From the NCBI GenBank assembly GCA_937920115.1, contig CALGVF010000044.1, forward strand, positions 1 to 8,473: a DNA stretch of 8,473 nucleotides. The letters are read 5' to 3'. A model generated the notes under the pieces. It was not told where the DNA came from, did not search any database, and was given only the letters and a program-made list of their open reading frames with translations. A program made the position numbers and the translations under genes. Positions 1 to 7,042 of the stretch are shown here, in pieces. Position 1 is the first letter of the stretch; each line of letters begins with the position of its first letter. This stretch comes from an uncultured Clostridia bacterium. GTDB lineage: Bacteria; Bacillota; Clostridia; Christensenellales; Borkfalkiaceae.

Positions 1-3000
1 CGTCGCAAACGCCGCTCTCCACTCGTCTTCGCTTACGCCCGCAATCGAGTTGTCTGTAAGCGTTATCGCGTAATCGAGGTCTTTGCCCGAATTCTTTGGT
101 ACGAACGTTACTCTTACATCATATTCGCCGTCCGCAAGTCCCTTTTCCGCAGCGATTGCGGCAATCGCTGCTTTGTCGACTTTCAATACGGTTTTTCCGT
201 TATAATCGTATGAAACCTCGTAGTCGAGGACTATTTCGTCATTTTCGCCTTCGGTTACGTTTTTCTTGATAAGGCTTACGTAGACCGTGAAGCCCTCCTT
301 CGCACTGTCGTAGAAGCCGATAACGTAGTTGCTTCCGTCGCCGTATTTCTCGGTCAAATCTTCAAAAATCACGTCTCCGTCCGCGCCGTTTCTGTTTTCG
401 AGACCACACACACGGCACTCGTAATGATTTGCGGAGACATAACCCCAATCGTGACCATAAGGCTCTATACGATAATTCCAAGTCGAAATGTTCGTATGGT
501 CGACGTCGACGATTATTTCGTCTCCGCAGACTACGCAAACGTAAACGGCTTTACCGTACTGAGTACAGGTAGGAGCAACGCTTCTCTCTCCGTCAAGTTT
601 ATAGAAGTGATGCGGACCGCAGAAACTGTAAACGTCGGACTCAAGAGGAAGGTTTACTCCGAAGAATCTGTATACCTCTTCCTCTGTCGGCTCTTCTACT
701 CCACATCTTTCTTTATACTGTTCTTCGGCTTGTTCGTAACTTTCAAAGCCATGACGCAAAAGGAGCATTTGCAACGCCATTGATTTCTGATATTCGTAAT
801 ACGTAACCGCTTCGCCGTCTTCGGTAGTTACCGTTAAGGTGAACGTACACGGTTTTTCGTCGTATAAGAACGTATACTTTATATTGTCAGAAAGTTCAAT
901 GACTTGATCGCCTTTATAAGCGATTGAAGAGGTCGATTTCTTGTAGTACAGCAAGTAATCCGCTCCAAAGTTTTTATTCTCAAAATAATACCCGTAAGTC
1001 CACGGTTCGAAACTACCTTTAAGTTCATCTCCGTTGACATAACCATAGTAGCACAGTCTGAGGTATTCATAATTCTCATAATCGACACTATCCGCAAGGT
1101 TAAGAATGTCTCTATAATCGGCGTAAGCGTATTCGAGTACATTGCACGTGCCGTCGGAATCGGATTCTATTATGGAAATTCTCGTTGCTTCTACCTCTCT
1201 TCCAAACGAGTCGGTGTCGGTATAAGTTTCGGTCTTCGTTTCGGACTGACGCCACCATTTGCTACCGTCGCGATATTTGGTTTCTTCGCGGTGGAAAATC
1301 TGTTCGTTTTTATCGTTGTATTTGTTAGTTGTCGTAGAAACTCTTGTCGTGTTGTCGAAATACGTATATTCTTCGGATTCGATTTCGGTTCTTATACCGT
1401 TTACGGTCTTTGAAGACTCCGTATCAACTCTCTTTTTAGGCAAGCCTTTTACCTTAACAGTGTTTACAATCGTCGTTATCCAATCATAACCGTTGTCGGA
1501 TTCGCTTCTTTCATGTTTCTCATACGAGCCGCATACCGAACACTTCCAATCGTATCCTTCGTCTTTCTCTTCTTCGGTAAGAGTTTTATGAGTATGGTAC
1601 GCATCCTCACCCGAAATATACTCCACTTCTTTCTTGTAAGTTCCGTCAGCCTCGTTGTATCCGAGTTGTAAAATCGTATGCTGTTTCACGACGCAGGTTC
1701 CCGCTTCTTTCAGCCAATACTCGGCAACCCTGATCTTAAAGCCGCAAGGTCCTTCATGTCCCGGAACCGTGGAATCTGTTACCGCACAGGTTAAGACGTA
1801 ATAATCGCTATTGAAGTCGTCATATCCGTCAATGTCGTACTGACTGTCATTGACGATATTTTTCAATATGTTTTCGTCGGTTATCCAACAATCGATTCCT
1901 TTTCGGTTATACTTATCGATTTCACACAAATACTCATCATCGCCGCGTTCAAACCTGTACTCTGTACGTTCGCCGCAGGGACAAGCGTAAACCGTAACAT
2001 ACCCGCCACACTTGCTACCATAATCCGTAAGATGATAACGCTCTACCTTTACGCAAAGTTCATGGTAAGAATCTTCTCTTTCATCCACATTGCTAACTTT
2101 GCCGCATATATCGCATATTTCTTTGCGGGTTATGCCGTCTTCGCAGGTTTCACCGTTAAGAACATACTCATAATGAGTATATTTATTGTACGTTTCGGAA
2201 TACCACTCGTCCCTTACCGAACCATAGGGGTGACCACGCATTACGTATTCGTTTTCAACCTTTTTACAATAGGGACATCTTTCGATAACTTTTACGCCGT
2301 CGAGACAAGAATATTCGTCGCCGTCAAAGAGTTTCTTATATTCTATTTCGTATTCGGACTCGTATTTGTTGCTTATGTGTTTTATAGGCTCGACGATTTC
2401 GTTGTTGCAATTCTTGCAGACGTACACTTTCTTGCCGCCGCATTCGATATTGCTTTTATCCGTATCGAGTTCATACTCGTGTCCGCCGTGAAGCGAGAAA
2501 GTCTTTGTTTCCGAATTGAAATAGAATGAGGAAGGAATTAACCTTGTGTATTCCCACTCGCCTTCAAGATACTTTCTGTTAGACAAGACTTTGCTCGATT
2601 CCAAAGACCAAGTACCGTCGTCAGCCATTTTGTATTTGAGAAGAGTACGTTTTACCGAACCTTTTACAGTATATTCACCCTCTACCGAGTATTTCTTCCA
2701 ACTGCCGCATGCGCTTTCGGGGTAAACTATAACAGCGTCGGATGAGGTGTTGTAAACTACTGAATAAGTCGTTTCAGTTTCCATGTAATAAACGTATCTT
2801 CTGCCGTCGCTACCATAGAGTTTTCTGCCGATTTGCTTGCCGTCGGTCGTCATCTTAATAATTTTGCCGTTGGCGTCGATATAAATAAGCGTTTTGTTCT
2901 TATTCTCTCCATTTATCACACCACAACTGTCAGGACTTGATTTAACATCGTCTTCGTTAAGCGTTACTACGTTATTGTTTCCGAACGAAGGAATCGCGCC

Positions 3001-6000
3001 GTTGATTTGTTCTATCAGAGAAGCGTAAGCGGAATCGTCGTAGGTTATGCCGAGTTCGATAGTAAGTTTACCGTTTACCGTCATACTTCCTGTGTTTTTC
3101 TTGTCGGTAATCTCTTGGGCAATTTCGCTGCTCTTTTCATTCTCGGACGAATCGGGTCTCGATACGTCGCTACTGCTTCCGCCGATAGTATTTTCGTCAA
3201 TCGTAAGGTCGGTCAACTCTACCGTTATATTCTTAACGTATCCGTCTTTATCGGTCGAGAAGGAAATATCCGCAGACTCAACCGTTCCCGAAATAGCGTC
3301 GATAGACTTTTTAATGTTGTCAATCACAGCCTTTTTGTACTCGGGCGTAACGTTTCCGTCGTCGTCTCTCTCGGCGTTTTTATCGGTCGAAAGAATGAGG
3401 TCTATAACGCTCGTTTCCTTCATCATTTTGGTATAAGTCGAAATCCATGTATTTATGGTTTCGGGCGTAGTCTCCGTAGAAGCGGCGATAATATCGACAA
3501 GCGTCATATCCTTGAACTGCTCGAGGGCCTTGTCGAGATAAGCCGAACTGTCCATTTTTTCGCCCGTAACCAAAAGGTATATAGAATCTACCGCGGAGCA
3601 AATCTGTTTGCGGTCGATACCGAATCTCTTGATAAGTTCGAGTGCTTCCGCAGGTTTCTTCTCGAGAATGACGGGCGCGAATAACGCAACGTTATCGAAG
3701 AAGCCGTCTCCCGCAATTTTATCTATCGCCTTGCTTATCGTGAGGTCGTCGGCGGTAAACTCGTCAACTGCCGTTTTAAGATTGGTCAAATCGAGCGTAT
3801 AAGTATAGCCCGCGTCGGAATCCGCACGTTCAAACGCGTACGGAATGAGGTTAGCCATAGCCGTGCCTATTACCGTCTTGTTGGAAGTAAGCAGGTTTTC
3901 GAGAACGCCGTTCAATTCGGTGTTGACCCATACGACAGCACTCTTTATCATGTCATATGACATATCGAAAGGCATTTCGTAAGACATTTCAGAGAATACG
4001 CTTTCAAGCGAGATTCTTCCGACCATCGAACTGACTTCGAGCCCGACGTTCGGAACTTCGGAGAAAACATATACGAAGCCGTCTTTGATTACCGCTTTCG
4101 CGTTCATTCCGTCGCCGTCCTGAGAAATAGCAATCGAGCCGTAACCCGAAATTTCTCCGTTTTCCGCAATATATAACACGATTTCGTTTACGCCGACCTG
4201 TTTAAGGAAATCGGGCGTATCGTCGCTTTCGCTATATACGATTTGACCGTTGTCTTTTCTTACAATCTCGAAACCTTCCGACATATCGACTTTGAAGTTT
4301 TCGAGTTTTACGCCGAATCTCGTAACGTCTTTGACGCTTCTGAGCATATTGAGATAATACTCGGTAAGTTCGGGGTTTGCGATTCCGCAACGCTCGCACT
4401 TTTCAACGTTGAATTTATGTCCTAACGCCTTCACTTCGTCGCCGTTATAACTCGTGTTACACTTAGAACAAGTGTAAACAGTATATCCGTTCGTCGTACA
4501 AGTTGCTTCAACGACGTTTCCTTTAACGTAATTGTGGTCGCAACCCTCTCCGCATACAGTGCATACGCCGTTTACCATCGTGTGCCCTTTAGCGGCGACT
4601 TCGTTCGTTCTCTTTATTTCCTTTCCGCATCTGTCGCAATAAGTAAGCGTGTATCCGTTTGCCGTACAGGTCGGATCGATAACTTTCGTTTTTTCGTCAT
4701 GACCCAAAGCGTCTACGTAATCGGTAACCGTCTTAAAATCGCAGGTTACGCAAGCGATTTCGGTATAACCTCTGTCTACGCAGGTCGGAGCGACTACGTT
4801 ACTCTTTAAAGCGTGATCTTTCTGCGGCTCGGTAACGGTATATTCTTCCGAGCATTTTTCGCATTTATACGAAGCGTGTCCCGAGTTTTTGCAGGTAGCC
4901 TCGACTTTCGCCGTTTCCGTCCAATCGTGCCCTTCTGCGAACAATGTCATATTGAACTCGTCTTCGCAACGTTTACATTTATAAGTCTTCTTGCCGTTTA
5001 CGGTACAGGTAGCCGCAACTTCGGTAATTTCGTAATCGTGTCCGAGGGCTTCTTTCTTCTCGTTCTTCGTCGTCTCTCCGCAACGAACGCATACGCTTAT
5101 TATATAACCGGGTGTCGTACAGTTCGGTTCCTGAGTAACCGTTCTTTCGACGTGTCCGAATTTAGCGCAACGCTGCTCGGGGGTCATTCTCGTTACCGTG
5201 TAGTAAGAGAAGTGCGTAGTCTCGAATACCGCGTAGCCGTTATCGTATCTCGCAAGTACTTCTTCAACATTGTCGCCGTTTATGTACGCTACGATTATTT
5301 CGTTCGGGTCTTCGCCCTCTGAAAGCGTATACGGTATTCTTACGGTGACTTTGCCGCCGAATTCGGTAATCGGAGTACCGCCCGATACCATAGTGAAGTT
5401 GTAAACGGTCGGCTGACTGCCGCTGTAACCCGTTCCGAGAGCGGCAAGGGCTTCGTCGAGGTCGTTGCCCGAAAGAGCAGCGGCTCCTACGTTTACGCTG
5501 TCCTTTCCTTCGAGAACGCCTTTCGCTTCGTCCGAAAGACTTATCGAAGCATTGTCGAGTTTAACGCTTCCCGCTTCTTTGAGGGCTGCCGCGTTAACGT
5601 CGGCGTTTTCGCCCGAAGCGATTAACTGAACGGCTCCACACGCACATTCGTTTTTAGTTCCGTCTGCATTGGCAATGTAATTATGAGCGGTAGCGTCGGT
5701 ATAAGCCTCCGTCTTCACAAATCCGCATTGTTTACAAGTATAGGTTATTTGTCCGTCCTGCGTACAGGTCGCCGCAGTCGTGATTTCCTGACTGAAATTA
5801 TGCTCTTCAATTTTTTCCGTCTTATTTTCGCTCTCGGTGCAGCCTTCATTCAGACAATTATGCGTATAAACTATCTCGTAGCATACGCCGTTCTCGCCGA
5901 CAACGTTTCTACTCGATTCTGTCCAATCGCCGTAGTCGTGAGCGGTTTTCGGAAGAACGTCCGTATGTTTCTCTCCGCATACGGTACATTTGCTGACGTC

Positions 6001-6711
6001 TTTGCCGTTTGCGTAACAGGTCGCTTCTACCGATTCGTCCTCGGAAAGTTCCCAAGTATGTCCCAAGGCGGGCGAACCATTCTCTTGACATACCGAACAG
6101 TACGCCGCAGTCGTACAGGTCGCGTCTACCCAAGTATGCCCCAAAGCGCTTACGAAATCGGTTTTCGCTTCTTCGCCGCATACCGAGCATTTTTCAAGAT
6201 GATAACCTTGCGAAATGCAAGTCGCCGCTACGTCAGAACCTTTAAAGTCGTGAGCGATTTTCGGAATCGCCTCGCTCTTGGTCTCGCCGCAAATCGTACA
6301 GGTGAAAAGCTTACTGCCCTCTTCGCTGCAAGTCGAGACTTTTTCGACCGTACCGTCGTTCCATACGTGGTTCGTCTTCTGAATTACGGTCGTTTTCGTT
6401 CTTCCGCAGTCTTTACAGGTATAGACGATGCTTCCTTCCGCATTGCACGTAGCCGCGGTAGTTACGCCGCTATCCCACGCGTGCGGGGTTTTGTCTTTAC
6501 CTTCGTCGTTATGACCGCAGGTCGCTTTGTGCCAATGATAATCGTCGTCGATCGCCGTCCATTCCGTCGAATACGTGTGAACGTGCTTTTTAAGTGTTAT
6601 AGGCAACACTACCGCACAAGCGATACCCACGACGAGTACCGACGCGACAACAATGCTTACAACCTTATGAGCGACGATTTTTGCCCACAATTTTGAGAAA
6701 AATTGCTTCAT
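1..6711 (-). CDS. Giant cysteine-repeat cell-surface protein (C-terminus beyond window)
   Basis: An open frame of 2237 codons with no stop, cut by the left window edge. The ATG at 6711-6709 follows GGAGG with a 7-base spacer. The N-terminus has a basic start (K2, K7, K11, K16) and a hydrophobic stretch at about residues 17-40, followed by KKH, so it is a signal peptide or membrane anchor. Order of parts: Cys-rich repeat block 1 (about 43-362); a beta domain (363-506) with GGKVTVRIPYTL at 452 and ending HFSYYTV (500-506); repeat block 2 (515-777); a mixed alpha/beta region (778-1176); a Ser/Asp/Glu linker (about 1177-1198); a Lys/Tyr-rich region; repeat block 3 (1408-1737); a Thr/Tyr/Glu-rich region (about 1738-2040); two more repeat copies (2049-2102); and a last beta region ending in a SEDEWRAAF motif. 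There are about 20 CxxC pairs. Such repeats are familiar from Clostridial surface proteins of unknown function. No catalytic motif, sortase signal or SLH domain is visible; an anchor could lie past the edge. Function is unknown. Confidence 0.93.
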   Translation of the reverse strand, partial: MKQFFSKLWAKIVAHKVVSIVVASVLVVGIACAVVLPITLKKHVHTYSTEWTAIDDDYHWHKATCGHNDEGKDKTPHAWDSGVTTAATCNAEGSIVYTCKDCGRTKTTVIQKTNHVWNDGTVEKVSTCSEEGSKLFTCTICGETKSEAIPKIAHDFKGSDVAATCISQGYHLEKCSVCGEEAKTDFVSALGHTWVDATCTTAAYCSVCQENGSPALGHTWELSEDESVEATCYANGKDVSKCTVCGEKHTDVLPKTAHDYGDWTESSRNVVGENGVCYEIVYTHNCLNEGCTESENKTEKIEEHNFSQEITTAATCTQDGQITYTCKQCGFVKTEAYTDATAHNYIANADGTKNECACGAVQLIASGENADVNAAALKEAGSVKLDNASISLSDEAKGVLEGKDSVNVGAAALSGNDLDEALAALGTGYSGSQPTVYNFTMVSGGTPITEFGGKVTVRIPYTLSEGEDPNEIIVAYINGDNVEEVLARYDNGYAVFETTHFSYYTVTRMTPEQRCAKFGHVERTVTQEPNCTTPGYIISVCVRCGETTKNEKKEALGHDYEITEVAATCTVNGKKTYKCKRCEDEFNMTLFAEGHDWTETAKVEATCKNSGHASYKCEKCSEEYTVTEPQKDHALKSNVVAPTCVDRGYTEIACVTCDFKTVTDYVDALGHDEKTKVIDPTCTANGYTLTYCDRCGKEIKRTNEVAAKGHTMVNGVCTVCGEGCDHNYVKGNVVEATCTTNGYTVYTCSKCNTSYNGDEVKALGHKFNVEKCERCGIANPELTEYYLNMLRSVKDVTRFGVKLENFKVDMSEGFEIVRKDNGQIVYSESDDTPDFLKQVGVNEIVLYIAENGEISGYGSIAISQDGDGMNAKAVIKDGFVYVFSEVPNVGLEVSSMVGRISLESVFSEMSYEMPFDMSYDMIKSAVVWVNTELNGVLENLLTSNKTVIGTAMANLIPYAFERADSDAGYTYTLDLTNLKTAVDEFTADDLTISKAIDKIAGDGFFDNVALFAPVILEKKPAEALELIKRFGIDRKQICSAVDSIYLLVTGEKMDSSAYLDKALEQFKDMTLVDIIAASTETTPETINTWISTYTKMMKETSVIDLILSTDKNAERDDDGNVTPEYKKAVIDNIKKSIDAISGTVESADISFSTDKDGYVKNITVELTDLTIDENTIGGSSSDVSRPDSSENEKSSEIAQEITDKKNTGSMTVNGKLTIELGITYDDSAYASLIEQINGAIPSFGNNNVVTLNEDDVKSSPDSCGVINGENKNKTLIYIDANGKIIKMTTDGKQIGRKLYGSDGRRYVYYMETETTYSVVYNTSSDAVIVYPESACGSWKKYSVEGEYTVKGSVKRTLLKYKMADDGTWSLESSKVLSNRKYLEGEWEYTRLIPSSFYFNSETKTFSLHGGHEYELDTDKSNIECGGKKVYVCKNCNNEIVEPIKHISNKYESEYEIEYKKLFDGDEYSCLDGVKVIERCPYCKKVENEYVMRGHPYGSVRDEWYSETYNKYTHYEYVLNGETCEDGITRKEICDICGKVSNVDEREDSYHELCVKVERYHLTDYGSKCGGYVTVYACPCGERTEYRFERGDDEYLCEIDKYNRKGIDCWITDENILKNIVNDSQYDIDGYDDFNSDYYVLTCAVTDSTVPGHEGPCGFKIRVAEYWLKEAGTCVVKQHTILQLGYNEADGTYKKEVEYISGEDAYHTHKTLTEEEKDEGYDWKCSVCGSYEKHERSESDNGYDWITTIVNTVKVKGLPKKRVDTESSKTVNGIRTEIESEEYTYFDNTTRVSTTTNKYNDKNEQIFHREETKYRDGSKWWRQSETKTETYTDTDSFGREVEATRISIIESDSDGTCNVLEYAYADYRDILNLADSVDYENYEYLRLCYYGYVNGDELKGSFEPWTYGYYFENKNFGADYLLYYKKSTSSIAYKGDQVIELSDNIKYTFLYDEKPCTFTLTVTTEDGEAVTYYEYQKSMALQMLLLRHGFESYEQAEEQYKERCGVEEPTEEEVYRFFGVNLPLESDVYSFCGPHHFYKLDGERSVAPTCTQYGKAVYVCVVCGDEIIVDVDHTNISTWNYRIEPYGHDWGYVSANHYECRVCGLENRNGADGDVIFEDLTEKYGDGSNYVIGFYDSAKEGFTVYVSLIKKNVTEGENDEIVLDYEVSYDYNGKTVLKVDKAAIAAIAAEKGLADGEYDVRVTFVPKNSGKDLDYAITLTDNSIAGVSEDEWRAAFAT
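406..567 (-). repeat. Two isolated Cys-rich repeat units near the window edge
   Basis: This encodes residues 2049-2102. The first unit has PTC (C2049), then a Gly-Lys and VCVVCG (C2059, C2062). The second has GHDW followed by ECRVCG (C2099, C2102). They return to the canonical form after about 300 residues without it. They come just before a beta-rich stretch of roughly 135 residues that continues beyond the window. Confidence 0.7.
1501..2490 (-). repeat. Degenerate Cys-rich repeat block 3
   Basis: This encodes residues about 1408-1737. It keeps the CxxC signature (CKNC, CPYC, CDIC, CSVC) and one CxC (CPC), but the flanking ATC...G and GH elements are decayed and the spacing is irregular, with long Tyr/Asp/Glu-rich inserts. 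It starts at a HGGHEYE motif. Codon use differs from blocks 1 and 2: AGG arginine codons and AT-rich serine codons appear here. That fits an older, diverged array or a different origin. Confidence 0.65.
4381..5169 (-). repeat. Cys-rich protein repeat block 2 (about eight units)
   Basis: This encodes residues about 515-777. Eight CxxC pairs (CVRC, CKRC, CEKC, CVTC, CDRC, CTVC, CSKC, CERC) are spaced by typical ATC/PTC-x-x-x-G-Y/K and GHD/GHK elements. These units are closer to one another than those of block 1 and have more Lys/Arg between the cysteines. The block begins straight after the HFSYYTV end of the preceding beta domain, and the last unit passes into a non-repeat region at NPELTEYY. 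The block has the same codon style as block 1. Confidence 0.83.
5626..6585 (-). repeat. Cys-rich protein repeat block 1 (about nine units)
   Basis: This encodes residues about 43-362 of the giant protein. It opens with a unit built on HTYSTEW, HWHKATCGH and HAW, a form I know as a recurrent start of such arrays in Firmicute surface proteins. The following units run ATC, then a Gly, then Y/F/K-x-C-x-x-C-G, then an acidic or Lys-rich stretch, then (G)H-x-W/Y/F. Six units carry CxxC (CKDC, CTIC, CSVC, CSVC, CTVC, CKQC). One has CxxxxC (CLNEGC) and the last has CxC (CAC). One unit is a shortened version of about 30 residues. Three Cys plus one or two His per unit could bind metal or form disulfides; the sequence alone does not decide. 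Confidence 0.85.
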
Positions 6712-6718
6712 TTTCTAT

Positions 6719-6723
6719 CCTCC
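6719..6723 (-). promoter_or_regulatory. Ribosome binding site of the giant protein gene
   Basis: GGAGG read on the minus strand, 7 bases ahead of the ATG at 6711. It fixes the start: the resulting N-terminus has the basic-then-hydrophobic order expected of an export signal, and no other in-frame ATG nearby has a comparable site. Confidence 0.9.
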
Positions 6724-6738
6724 GTTTTTATTTTTCCG

Positions 6739-6794
6739 TTAAGCGAATTGCTTTGTTTGTTGCTCCGCAACAAACAAAGCGGGTACCCGCTTAA
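6739..6794 (-). repeat. Nested inverted repeat / hairpin in the leader of the giant gene
   Basis: A perfect 14-bp inverted repeat (arms 6750-6763 and 6767-6780, GCTTTGTTTGTTGC and its complement) is separated by only 3 bases. It is enclosed by a second 7-bp pair, TTAAGCG at 6739-6745 and CGCTTAA at 6788-6794. It lies within the predicted untranslated leader, ending 15 bases before the ribosome site. On the minus strand no T-run follows it, so it is not a standard terminator in that direction. It could be an mRNA-stabilising or regulatory structure, or a dispersed palindromic repeat of the host genome. Confidence 0.8.
6777..6792. repeat. Perfect 16-bp palindrome with nearby T-run
   Basis: AAGCGGGTACCCGCTT is its own reverse complement. 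It overlaps the right arm of the 14-bp hairpin by four bases, so the two structures compete. As RNA it can fold as a 6-bp stem with a GTAC loop. On the plus strand seven T residues (6800-6806) follow 7 bases later, so it could act as a weak terminator for any antisense rightward transcript. As DNA it is equally consistent with an operator for a dimeric repressor, about 30-45 bases into the leftward transcript. Confidence 0.55.
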
Positions 6795-6829
6795 ACAAAT
6801 TTTTTTCAGTTTTTTATATCCCGTTGTTT

Positions 6830-6858
6830 ATTATATCACTCCGCCATCACAAAATCAA
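6830..6858 (-). promoter_or_regulatory. Promoter of the giant protein gene
   Basis: On the minus strand the -10 is a perfect TATAAT (6835-6830), preceded by TGA, which gives an extended -10. The -35 is TTGATT (6858-6853, 4 of 6 matches to TTGACA), with a 17-base spacer. Transcription would begin near 6823, giving a leader of about 112 bases that contains the hairpin at 6750-6780. This is a housekeeping-sigma type promoter. Confidence 0.75.
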
Positions 6859-6895
6859 CCGTTTTTACAAAAAAAATGAGTATTTCTTAAAATTC

Positions 6896-6969
6896 TTATC
6901 CGGCATTTCGGACAAAAGTCAATTTTCGGGAAACAATCACCTCAAATGCTTTACTTATCCGTTTATCCG
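6896..6969 (+). repeat. Three copies of TTATCCG near the rightward promoter
   Basis: Identical 7-mers sit at 6896-6902, 6955-6961 and 6963-6969. The last two are tandem with an 8-base period and fill most of the spacer between the -35 and -10 of the plus-strand promoter. The first lies about 40 bases upstream of the -35 of the leftward promoter. This placement would suit a regulator binding site, but chance cannot be excluded for so short a motif. Confidence 0.45.
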
Positions 6970-6978
6970 TGTTATAAT
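6950..6978 (+). promoter_or_regulatory. Promoter of the FAD-dependent dehydrogenase gene
   Basis: The -35 is TTTACT (6950-6955, 4 of 6 matches to TTGACA), then a 17-base spacer, then a perfect TATAAT (6973-6978) preceded by TGT, an extended -10. Transcription would start near 6985 with a leader of about 65 bases. Confidence 0.8.
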
Positions 6979-6981
6979 ATG

Positions 6982-7031
6982 TCGTAAAAAGTTCTTTGCG
7001 ACAATTTACGATTATTTGCGATTTAACGATT
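6982..7031 (+). repeat. Short repeats in the leader of the dehydrogenase gene
   Basis: TTTGCGA occurs at 6995-7001 and 7015-7021. Each copy is followed by a TTTACGATT or TTAACGATT element (7005-7013 and 7023-7031), giving an imperfect direct repeat with a period of about 18-20 bases. TCGTAAA (6982-6988) is also complementary to TTTACGA (7005-7011), so a 7-bp stem with a 16-base loop can form at the very start of the transcript. Confidence 0.45.
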
Positions 7032-7037
7032 TTTTTC

Positions 7038-7042
7038 GGAGG
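7038..7042 (+). promoter_or_regulatory. Ribosome binding site of the dehydrogenase gene
   Basis: GGAGG, 8 bases ahead of the ATG at 7051. It supports this start, which also places the FAD-binding strand right at the N-terminus, as is usual for the family. Confidence 0.9.

Noticed and set aside
2032..2529. A 165-codon plus-strand frame rich in Phe/Ile/Val, looking like a membrane protein
   Set aside because: It lies fully opposite the giant gene. The hydrophobic look arises from reading Asp/Glu/Lys/Tyr codons in reverse complement. The start has no ribosome site and the frame interrupts nothing.
3007..3684. A 225-codon plus-strand frame overlapping another of 129 codons in a second frame
   Set aside because: Both are opposite the non-repeat region of the giant protein, whose own frame continues unbroken with sensible domain-like sequence. 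Neither has a ribosome site or a recognisable motif.
4381..6585. A CRISPR array or DNA satellite, suggested by regular short repeats
   Set aside because: The repeats vary in DNA sequence and length, keep reading frame, and conserve amino acids (Cys, His, Gly). They are protein repeats and not identical repeats with spacers.
4381..6585. Cytoplasmic zinc-finger or DNA-binding protein, suggested by many CxxC motifs
   Set aside because: The protein starts with an export or anchor segment, and the array type with HTYSTEW and HFSYYTV elements is known from surface proteins, so a nucleic-acid role is not supported.
5683..6696. A 337-codon open frame on the plus strand opposite repeat block 1
   Set aside because: It is a shadow of the giant minus-strand gene. 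Its composition is Arg/Phe/Val-rich with no domain, no ribosome site is evident, and its length follows from the codon bias and repeats of the opposite strand.
6750..6806. Rho-independent terminator of the giant gene
   Set aside because: The hairpin is upstream of the start codon, in the leader. The only T-run is on the opposite strand, so it cannot end this gene's transcript.
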